64,000 nt of DNA, taken from NCBI RefSeq assembly GCF_012184415.1, contig NZ_VTOX01000001.1, positions 1,054,001 through 1,118,000 of the forward strand. Reading direction: 5' to 3'. The stretch's first letter is position 1. Every line of letters begins with the position of its first letter. This DNA is from Ramlibacter lithotrophicus (lineage in GTDB: Bacteria > Pseudomonadota > Gammaproteobacteria > Burkholderiales > Burkholderiaceae_C). The notes under the pieces are model-generated. The model had not been told where the DNA came from. It saw only the letters and a program-made list of their open reading frames with translations, and searched no databases. Of the stretch, positions 57,649 through 64,000 are shown one piece after another. The translations under genes were made by a program, and so were the position numbers.

Positions 57649-59139
57649 TCAGATTTCCATGATCCACGTGTCCTTGGTGCCGCCACCCTGGGACGAATTC
57701 ACCACCAGGGAGCCTTCCTTCAGCGCGACGCGCGTCAGTCCGCCGGGCACCATCTGGACCTCCTTGCCCGACAGCACGAACGGCCGCAGGTCGATGTGGC
57801 GCGGCGCGATGCCCTGCTCGACGAAGGTCGGACAGGTCGACAGCGACAGCGTCGGCTGGGCGATGTAGCCGGCCGGGTTGCGCTCCAGCGCGGCGCGGAA
57901 GTCCTCCAGCTCCTGCCGGCTCGCCGCCGGGCCGATCAGCATGCCGTAGCCGCCGGCGCCATGGACCTCCTTGACGACCAGCTCCTGCAGGTGCGCCAGC
58001 ACGTACTTGAGATCCTCGGGATGCCGGCAGACGTAGGTCGGCACGTTCTTCAGGATCGGCTGCTCGCCCAGGTAGAAGCCGATCATGTCCGGCACGTAGG
58101 GATAGATCGACTTGTCGTCGGCGATGCCGGTGCCGATCGCATTGCAGATCGCGACGTTGCCCGCGCGGTACGCCTCGACCAGTCCCGCGCACCCGAGCGT
58201 CGACGCCGGACGGAACACCGAAGGATCGAGGAAGTCGTCGTCCACCCGCCGGTAGATCACGTCGACGCGGCGCGGGCCGCGCGTGGTGCGCATGTACACG
58301 AAGCGGTCCCTGACGAACAGGTCCTGCCCTTCGACCAGCTCCACGCCCATCTGCTGGGCCAGGAACGCATGTTCGAAATAGGCGCTGTTGTACATGCCCG
58401 GCGTCAGCACCACCACCGTCGGATCGGGCGCCCCGGGCTGCGCGGACGCGCGCAAGGTCTCCAGCAGCAGGTCCGGGTAATGCATCACCGGCGCGACCCG
58501 GTGCGAACTGAACAGGTCGGGGAACAGCCGCATCATCATCTTGCGGTCTTCCAGCATGTAGCTGACGCCGCTGGGCACGCGCAGGTTGTCCTCCAGCACG
58601 TAGTACTCGCCCTCACCGCGGTCGTTCGGCGCCCGCACGATGTCGACGCCGGCGATGTGCGAGTAGATCCCGTGCGGCACGTCCACGCCCATCATCTCGC
58701 GGCGGAACTGGCTGTTCTTCACGATCTGGTCGGCCGGCACGATGCCGGCGCGCAGGATCTCCTGGCCGTGGTAGATGTCGTGCAGGAACCGGTTCAGGGC
58801 CGTGACGCGCTGCACCAGCCCGCGCTCGAGCGTCTCCCATTCGTGCGCCGGAATGATGCGGGGAATCAGGTCGAACGGGATCAGCCGCTCGGTGCCGGCG
58901 CCGTCCTCGTCCTTCGCCCCGTACACGGCGAACGTGATGCCCACCCGCCGGAAGATCATCTCCGCTTCCTCGCGCCGCGCCCGCATCGTCTCCTGCGGCT
59001 GGCGCGCGAGCCATTGCGCGTACGCACGATAGTGCTCGCGCACGCCTTGCACCTGCGCCTGGCCCTGCCCGCCCTGCGACTGGCCCTGGACCTGGAACGA
59101 ACCGGGCGAGTCGGCGAACATCTCGTCGAATTTCTGCAT
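57649..59139 (-). CDS. Circularly permuted type 2 ATP-grasp protein
   Basis: A 496-residue putative peptide ligase. After a Gln/Gly-rich N-terminus (about residues 15-32) come the CP_ATP-grasp landmarks AEMIFRRVGITFAVYG, FDLIPRIIPAHEW, EYYVLEDNLRVPSGVSYMLE, CNAIGTGIADDKSIYPYVP and VVKEVHGAGGYGMLIGPAAS, with a C-terminal LVVNSSQGGGTKDTW. ATP-grasp enzymes join a carboxylate to an amine through acyl phosphate. Its partner is the alpha-E gene 8 bp downstream. The third usual partner, a small transglutaminase-like protease, is not in this unit. Confidence 0.93.
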   Translation of the reverse strand: MQKFDEMFADSPGSFQVQGQSQGGQGQAQVQGVREHYRAYAQWLARQPQETMRARREEAEMIFRRVGITFAVYGAKDEDGAGTERLIPFDLIPRIIPAHEWETLERGLVQRVTALNRFLHDIYHGQEILRAGIVPADQIVKNSQFRREMMGVDVPHGIYSHIAGVDIVRAPNDRGEGEYYVLEDNLRVPSGVSYMLEDRKMMMRLFPDLFSSHRVAPVMHYPDLLLETLRASAQPGAPDPTVVVLTPGMYNSAYFEHAFLAQQMGVELVEGQDLFVRDRFVYMRTTRGPRRVDVIYRRVDDDFLDPSVFRPASTLGCAGLVEAYRAGNVAICNAIGTGIADDKSIYPYVPDMIGFYLGEQPILKNVPTYVCRHPEDLKYVLAHLQELVVKEVHGAGGYGMLIGPAASRQELEDFRAALERNPAGYIAQPTLSLSTCPTFVEQGIAPRHIDLRPFVLSGKEVQMVPGGLTRVALKEGSLVVNSSQGGGTKDTWIMEI

Positions 59140-59186
59140 CAGGGATCTCCGGCCGACAGGATAGCCGCGAACGCGCGCGCGCGGGC

Positions 59187-61637
59187 TCAGGGCACCCGAT
59201 GGAGCCAGTAGCGCGGGGCCTGGAGGCGGTGGCACCGCACCTCGCCGGGGAGGTCGGAACGCCAGTGCGCCGCGCCGCAGCGCGGCGAGTCCACCACCTG
59301 CACGCCGCGCTCGCGCAACCGCTCCAGCACCACCGGCGCCGGATGGCCGAACCGGTTGCGGTAGCCGGCCTGCAGCAGCGCGATGCGCGGCTGCACGGCG
59401 TCCAGGAACGCGGGCGTCGACGAGGTCCGGCTGCCATGGTGCGGCACCAGCAGCACGTCGGCCCGCAACGGAGCACCACCCCCGCCCACGCCCTCCGCGG
59501 CCAGCCGCGCTTCCTGTGCCTGCTCGATGTCGCCGGCCAGCAGCGCCGCCCGTTCGCCGTTGGCGACCCGCAGCACGCAGCTGAGCGCATTGGGCTTGCC
59601 CGGTGCGAGGTAGTCGGCCGGCCGCGGGTGCAGCACTTCGAACCGGACGCCGTCCCAGTCCCAGGACTGCCCGGCCGCGCATCGCGCCAAAGGCCGGATC
59701 GCCTGCAGTTCGTGATCGTCGGCGAGCGAGCCGAGGACCGCCGCTCCTTGCTGCTGCGCCAGCACGGCGCCGGCGCCACCGGTGTGGTCAGTGTCGCGGT
59801 GGCTCAGCACCAGCAACTGCACCCGCTCGCCGAAAGCGCGCAGGAGCGGCACCAGCACCCGATGGCCGGCGTCGCTTTCCGCGCTGTAGCGCGGGCCGCT
59901 GTCGTACACGAGGGTGTGGCCGGCCGTGCGCACGATCACGGCGTTGCCCTGCCCGATGTCGGCCGCGAGCAGCTCGAACTGCCCCGGCGCGGGGCGCGGC
60001 GTCTGCCAGAGCAGCACCGGCAGCAGCATGGGCAGCGCGAGCAGCCGTACCGGCCACGGCAGGCGCAGCACCAGCAGCAACCCGCCCGCGACGCCCAGCG
60101 CGCCGGCCCACAAGGGCGCGGCCGGCACGGCGACCGTCGCGAACGGAAAGGCGGCCAGCCATTGCAGGAACTGCTGCAGGAACTGCTGCAGGACCTGCAC
60201 CGCGGCACCGGCCGGCGTCCACAGCGAGTTGGCGGCGGCGCCGGCGATGGCCAGCGGCGTCACCACCAGCGTAACCCACGGAATCGCGACCGCGTTGGCC
60301 AGCAGGCCGACCAGCGACGCCTGGCCGAACAACAGCAGGGTCAGCGGCGTCAACGCCAGCGTGACCACCCATTGCTCGCGCATCGCGGCCATGATCGCGC
60401 GCGCCAGCCGCGCGGCGGGCCCAGCTGGCGGTCGCGGCGCCAGGGCCGGCGGCTCGCTCGCAAACAGGACGCCCACCGCGACGAAACTGAGCCAGAAGCC
60501 GGGTTGCAGCAGCGCCCAGGGATCGGCCGTCACCACCACCGCCGCGGCCAGCAACCACACGACGGGCCACGGCCAGTGCCGGCCCGACAGGCGCAGCAGC
60601 GCGACCGTGGCGAGCATCAGCACCGTGCGCTGCGCAGGAACGCCCCAGCCGCTGAACAGGGCATAGGCCGCGGCCAGCGCCGCCCCGCCGGCGAGCGCCG
60701 CGTGTTGCGCCGGCCAGGCCAGGCAGGCGCGGATGCTGCGCCGCCACAGCGCGCCGGTCACCAGCGCCGCCAGCCACGCGAACATCGTGATGTGCAGCCC
60801 GGAAATGCTCATCAAGTGGGCCACGCCGGTTGCGCGGAAGATGTCCCAGTCGGCGCGCTCGATGGCGTTCTGGTCGCCGACCGCCAGCGCCGCGAGCACG
60901 CCGGCGATCGCGCGGTCGGGGACCTGGCGGAAGACGGCGTCGCGCACCTCCTGCCGCCAGCGCTCCACCGGATGGCGCCAGGTGGCCTCGAGGCGCTGCG
61001 GCGGCACATCGCGCGGACCGGCGCGCACCGATCCGGTCGCCTGCACGCCCTGTTCCCAGAGCCACAGTTCGTAGTCGAAGCCGTGCGGGTTGCTGTTGCC
61101 GTGCGGCGCCTTCACGCGCACGGCGAGCTGCCAGCGCTCGCCCGGACGCAGCGGGGCCGGCACGCGCTGCAGCTCGACCAGACCGGAGTCGCCCGGCGCG
61201 ACGCCGCCATACCAGCCGAGCGACAGCAGCGGCACCAGGCGCACCGCCACGCCGCCCGTCGTCGCCGACTCCACCTCCAGCCGGAAGCGCAGCCCCGCCT
61301 CATGCTGCTGCGGCAGCGCCGCGACGATGCCGGTGACGACGAGGTCGCGCCCTTCCAGCGCCGGGTCCAGCCCCCGCGCGAGGAAGCGGTCGGCGCGCCA
61401 GCCGCAGGCGCCGAACCCGGCCAGCGCGAAGGCCAGCAGCGCCAGCACCGCTGCGCCGCGGCCGGGACGCCGCCACGCCGCGCCTGCCAGCACCGCCAGG
61501 CCCAGCACGCCAAGGCCCGCGTAGGCTGCCGCCGGCCAGAGTGCCGGCTGTTGCACCTGCAGCGCCGGACCCAGCACGGCGCCTGCCAGCGCGGGCGTGA
61601 TCCAGCGGCTGGCGGCGGGGCCATGGCGGTCGGGCAT
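59187..61637 (-). CDS. comEC: ComEC/Rec2 DNA uptake channel protein
   Basis: An 816-residue inner-membrane protein for entry of single-stranded DNA during transformation. The ATG for MPDRHGPAASRW has GAGAAG upstream; a TTG four codons earlier is less likely. The order is: helices and DUF4131 (about residues 15-185), the Competence membrane domain from about residue 230 (GVAHLMSISGLHITMFAWL), and a C-terminal metallo-beta-lactamase domain from about residue 555 with DIGQGNAVIV and the HRDTDHTGG metal motif. All three parts are intact, so natural competence is possible if type IV pilus genes exist elsewhere. Confidence 0.95.
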   Translation of the reverse strand: MPDRHGPAASRWITPALAGAVLGPALQVQQPALWPAAAYAGLGVLGLAVLAGAAWRRPGRGAAVLALLAFALAGFGACGWRADRFLARGLDPALEGRDLVVTGIVAALPQQHEAGLRFRLEVESATTGGVAVRLVPLLSLGWYGGVAPGDSGLVELQRVPAPLRPGERWQLAVRVKAPHGNSNPHGFDYELWLWEQGVQATGSVRAGPRDVPPQRLEATWRHPVERWRQEVRDAVFRQVPDRAIAGVLAALAVGDQNAIERADWDIFRATGVAHLMSISGLHITMFAWLAALVTGALWRRSIRACLAWPAQHAALAGGAALAAAYALFSGWGVPAQRTVLMLATVALLRLSGRHWPWPVVWLLAAAVVVTADPWALLQPGFWLSFVAVGVLFASEPPALAPRPPAGPAARLARAIMAAMREQWVVTLALTPLTLLLFGQASLVGLLANAVAIPWVTLVVTPLAIAGAAANSLWTPAGAAVQVLQQFLQQFLQWLAAFPFATVAVPAAPLWAGALGVAGGLLLVLRLPWPVRLLALPMLLPVLLWQTPRPAPGQFELLAADIGQGNAVIVRTAGHTLVYDSGPRYSAESDAGHRVLVPLLRAFGERVQLLVLSHRDTDHTGGAGAVLAQQQGAAVLGSLADDHELQAIRPLARCAAGQSWDWDGVRFEVLHPRPADYLAPGKPNALSCVLRVANGERAALLAGDIEQAQEARLAAEGVGGGGAPLRADVLLVPHHGSRTSSTPAFLDAVQPRIALLQAGYRNRFGHPAPVVLERLRERGVQVVDSPRCGAAHWRSDLPGEVRCHRLQAPRYWLHRVP

Positions 61638-61695
61638 GCCGCTTCTCAACGATCGACGGCCCGCCGGCGCCGACCGGGCAAGCCCGGCCGGCCGC

Positions 61696-61866
61696 TCAGG
61701 CCTGGTCGTCGATGGCGTCGGTGGAAGGCGGCGGCTCGGGCGGCGGCACGCGCCGCTTGATCAATGCCGTGAGGGCGCTGTCGGCGCCGCGGCCGGTGCC
61801 GGGCGAACGCCTGCCGTCCTCATCGTGCGGCGGCTCGACGCTATCCTTCTTGTCTGGCGTCGTCAT
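61696..61866 (-). CDS. Small hypothetical protein, 56 residues
   Basis: A short, charged, proline-rich protein (MTTPDKKDSVEPPHDEDGRR at the start, LIKRRVPPPEPPPSTDAIDD near the end). GGAG lies four bases before the ATG. It has no recognisable domain. It overlaps the next small gene by 26 bp in another frame and precedes comEC on the same strand. Codon use looks GC3-rich as in real genes, but the length makes this uncertain. Confidence 0.45.
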   Translation of the reverse strand: MTTPDKKDSVEPPHDEDGRRSPGTGRGADSALTALIKRRVPPPEPPPSTDAIDDQA

Positions 61867-62041
61867 CGCGCTCCGGCCACTGTGCGTTGCTGCCATGCAG
61901 GCGCTGGTGGCGGCGCTGGTGCTGCGACTTCATCTTCTCGAGGGCGCTCGCCGCGCCCATGCCCGCGTTGCCGAAGTCGCCGGCGGCGCCCTCGTCGCGG
62001 GGTTCCTCGGACCCGGTCTGGTCCTGCCTCACCTGCCCCAT
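61841..62041 (-). CDS. Small hypothetical protein, 66 residues
   Basis: A short hydrophilic protein starting MGQVRQDQTGSEEPRDEG, with GGGGAAG upstream. The middle MGAASALEKMKSQHQRRHQR could be a basic helix. The chain is acidic at the start and basic later, and has no Cys or membrane part. It is read with the 56-residue gene that overlaps its end. No function is proposed. Confidence 0.45.
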   Translation of the reverse strand: MGQVRQDQTGSEEPRDEGAAGDFGNAGMGAASALEKMKSQHQRRHQRLHGSNAQWPERDDDARQEG

Positions 62042-62199
62042 GCTTTGCTTCCCCTTTCCGGCTCTTTTGATCGCAGCGGGCAAAGCGCAGCCCGGGGCGA
62101 CGGTGGCGAATCTATCAAGGATCGGCGGTCCGCCACGGGAAGAGGATGTAACGTTGCGCGCGCCTGCGCTCCTACAATCGCGTGACACAAGGAGGCGCC

Positions 62200-62655
62200 A
62201 TGAGCGTGTACGACCAACTCGAAGAACTGGGCATCACCCTCCCGCCGGTGGCCGCGCCCGCCGCGGCCTACGTGCCCTTCGTCCAGACCGGCAACCTGGT
62301 CTATCTCTCCGGCCACATCGCGAAGAAGGACGGCAAACCCTGGGTCGGCCAGTTCGGCCGCACCATGACGACCGACGAAGGCAAGGCCGCTGCGCGTGCC
62401 GTCGCGATCGACCTCATGGGCACCTTGCACGCCGCGGTGGGCGACCTGAACAAGGTGAAACGCATCGTGAAGCTGATGAGCCTGGTCAATTCCACCGGCG
62501 ACTTCACCGAGCAGCACCTGGTGACCAACGGCGCGAGCGAACTGCTCGGCCAGGTGTTCGGCGACAAGGGCCAGCACGCGCGCAGCGCCTTCGGCGTCGC
62601 GCAGATCCCGCTGGGCGCCTGCGTCGAGATCGAGCTGGTGGTCGAGGTGAGGTAA
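62200..62655 (+). CDS. RidA/YjgF/YER057c family protein
   Basis: A 151-residue protein of the RidA superfamily. The ATG has AAGGAGG at ideal distance; six codons upstream are excluded. It is longer than RidA proper (about 128) and has the subfamily opening VYDQLEELGITLPPVAAPAA with LVYLSGHIAKKDGKPW. The C-terminal block ARSAFGVAQIPLGACVEIEL corresponds to the substrate-site region. RidA deaminates reactive enamines; for this longer subgroup the activity is not established. Confidence 0.88.
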   Translation: MSVYDQLEELGITLPPVAAPAAAYVPFVQTGNLVYLSGHIAKKDGKPWVGQFGRTMTTDEGKAAARAVAIDLMGTLHAAVGDLNKVKRIVKLMSLVNSTGDFTEQHLVTNGASELLGQVFGDKGQHARSAFGVAQIPLGACVEIELVVEVR

Positions 62656-63023
62656 GCAGCGCGACTGGCACTGAAGCACCACCTCGAATGCCATCGGCCG
62701 GGCGGCCTGGGTGTCGGAGCAAACGCGCGCCACCTGGGTGGCATCGGCCGGCGACCGGGGGTGTCGTTCTCCGCTCCTCTCGCGGACGACCGCCCAGCCG
62801 CGCATGAACCATCACATCACCACCGCCCGCGCACGCCACCGGGCGGGCAACCGCGAATGGGTCGCTGCGCCCGACACCCCCAATCGCCGGCCTCGGCGGT
62901 GCGGCGTGGCGCTCCACCATGAAGGCGGCAGCCGGTGAGTCGCGGGTAGTTTCTTGCCACCACGGTGGAGCGTCCCCCGCTCGGTGAGCACCCAAGATGG
63001 ACCACCGCCGACCCGGAGTCCGT
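62656..63023. other. 368-bp gap between the RidA-family gene and parC 3' end
   Basis: No convincing gene. It contains an imperfect direct repeat: ATCGGCCGGGCGGCCTGGGT near 62692 and ATCGGCCGGCGACCGGGGGT near 62743, each leading into GTCG. CACCACGGTGGAG near 62959 is a short palindrome. Short open frames here lack ribosome-binding sites. Both flanking genes end toward this gap, so it is probably a terminator region. Confidence 0.5.
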
Positions 63024-64000
63024 CTATTCCACCCGCTCGATCGTCACCGGCTTGAAGCCCAGGTCCGCCGCCTTGCCCTTGCGGCCGCGGCCGGCCTTGG
63101 CGTTGTTCAGCGAGCGGATCTCCAGCGTCTCCTCGCGCTCCTTGCCGCCGCGCCCGAGGCCGGCGATGCGCACGCTGCGGGTGTAGGCTGCGGCGCCGGC
63201 AAGCGAGTCCTTGGCGTCCAGGTCGATCAGCATCAGGCCGCGCCCGCCGTTGGCCATCGCCTTCAGCTCGGCGATCTCGAAGGTGAGGATGCGGCCCAGC
63301 GTGGAGGCGCAAGCCACGTGCGTAGCGGGCGGTTGCGGCGGCACGTTGGCCGGCGACGGACGGCAGATCGTCTCGCCCTCGCCGACGCTGATGAAGGCCT
63401 TGCCGGCCTTCAGGCGCGACATCATGTTTTCCACCGTGGCGATGAAGCCGTAGCCGCCCGAGCTGGAAAGCAGCAGCCACGCCGACGGCGCGCCGGCGAA
63501 GTAGTGCAGCAGCTGCGTGCCGGCTTCCAGTTCGATCATCGTGGTGACCGGCTGGCCGTCGCCGCGCGCGCCCGGCAGCGTGGACACCGGCACCGTGTAG
63601 ACGCGGCCGTTGCTGCCGAACGCAAGCAAGGTGTCCACGGTTCGGCACTCGAAGGTGCCGTACAGGCCGTCGCCGGCCTTGAACGCGAAGCCGGACGCAT
63701 CGTGCCCGTGGCCCTGGCGCGAACGCACCCACCCTTTCTGGGAAACGATCACCGTCACCGGCTCGTCGAGCACGCGCACCTCCACGGTGGCTCGCTTTTC
63801 CGCCTGGATCAGCGTGCGGCGGGCGTCGGCGAACAGTTTCGCGTCCTGCTCGATCTCCCTGATCATCAGGCGCCGCAGCGCCGCCGGACTGCCCAGGATC
63901 TCCTCGAGCTTCTTGCGCTCCTCGTGCAGTTCCTTCAGCTCCTGCTCGATGCGGATCGCTTCCAGGCGCGCGAGCTGCCGCAGCCTGATCTCCAGGATGT
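63024..64000 (-). CDS. parC: DNA topoisomerase IV subunit A, C-terminal part
   Basis: The last about 325 residues of ParC, with the 5' part beyond the right edge. The coiled-coil end of the cleavage domain is visible (LARLEAIRIEQELKELHEER, then LEEILGSPAALRRLMIREI). Next come the C-terminal DNA-wrapping blades (VTVIVSQKGWVRSRQGHG, GRVYTVPVSTLPGARGDGQP, FEIAELKAMANGGRGLMLID). The first Met in the visible frame is internal, not the start. Topoisomerase IV separates daughter chromosomes; the drug-binding region is outside the window. Confidence 0.93.
   Translation of the reverse strand, partial: ILEIRLRQLARLEAIRIEQELKELHEERKKLEEILGSPAALRRLMIREIEQDAKLFADARRTLIQAEKRATVEVRVLDEPVTVIVSQKGWVRSRQGHGHDASGFAFKAGDGLYGTFECRTVDTLLAFGSNGRVYTVPVSTLPGARGDGQPVTTMIELEAGTQLLHYFAGAPSAWLLLSSSGGYGFIATVENMMSRLKAGKAFISVGEGETICRPSPANVPPQPPATHVACASTLGRILTFEIAELKAMANGGRGLMLIDLDAKDSLAGAAAYTRSVRIAGLGRGGKEREETLEIRSLNNAKAGRGRKGKAADLGFKPVTIERVE

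Noticed and set aside
59199-61760. Long plus-strand open frame (about 853 codons) opposite comEC
   Set aside because: Antisense shadow; the minus strand has all ComEC domains.

Overview
The window is a GC-rich bacterial chromosome segment with tightly packed genes, many 4-bp ATGA/GTGA/TGATG overlaps and no rRNA, tRNA, phage or transposase genes. The gene set points to a Burkholderiales bacterium close to Comamonadaceae (Ramlibacter/Variovorax-like): branched-chain-type ABC transporters beside acyl-CoA enzymes, a PrkA-YeaH-SpoVR cluster, MoxR-DUF58-TgpA-MltB, and etfB-etfA-acyl-CoA dehydrogenase. This placement is inferred from gene content only.

Layout. 1-3234 (minus): an HAAT/Liv-type ABC transporter, with livG cut by the left edge. 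3460-7783 (plus): a short MetE-like methyltransferase, a Tat-exported beta-propeller, a secreted subtilase and a small SPW membrane protein behind a probable FNR-class promoter. 7814-10204 (minus): an SDR and a membrane hybrid histidine kinase. 10427-15229 (minus): the prkA-yeaH-spoVR stress cluster. 15484-19126: two divergent PAS histidine kinases without a response regulator. 19152-21861 (minus): a sugar-acid (L-arabinonate-type) dehydratase and a 2-hydroxyacid dehydrogenase. 22026-29991 (plus): one operon with a feruloyl-CoA-synthase-like ligase, an SDR, a complete Liv-type importer including a LivM-LivG fusion, and a MarR regulator; a perfect palindrome lies upstream. 30098-32044 (plus): HxlR regulator, FAH-family enzyme, FKBP isomerase. 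32163-34006 (minus): a LytS/LytTR two-component pair.

34225-38103 (plus) is the grpE-dnaK-dnaJ heat-shock cluster, with sigma-32-like promoters before grpE and before dnaK. Behind dnaJ is a stretch packed with hairpins that contains a degenerate second copy of the dnaJ 3' end, then a gene for only the membrane half of an EptA-type protein. A radical-SAM protein of the PA0069 family (minus) has a perfect LexA box and diverges from cydAB (plus). 42525-50607 (minus) holds nitronate monooxygenase, acyl-CoA dehydrogenase, etfA, etfB, MscS, enoyl-CoA hydratase and a histone-deacetylase-like enzyme. 50650-55824 (plus) is moxR-DUF58-tgpA-mltB. 55808-61637 (minus) has an unrecognised protein, an alpha-E/ATP-grasp pair and comEC. 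Two tiny genes, a RidA-family protein and the 3' end of parC close the window.

The least explained features are non-coding. Two copies of a composite element, made of heptamer arrays based on CTAGGGG with an inverted CCCTAGT array about 50-65 bp away, flank etfA inside the etfB-etfA-acyl-CoA dehydrogenase operon. A different heptamer array (TTGTCTC) abuts the ribosome-binding site of a transporter gene. Hairpins are centred on the stop codons of dnaJ and etfA. No CRISPR, toxin-antitoxin or obvious defence system was seen.
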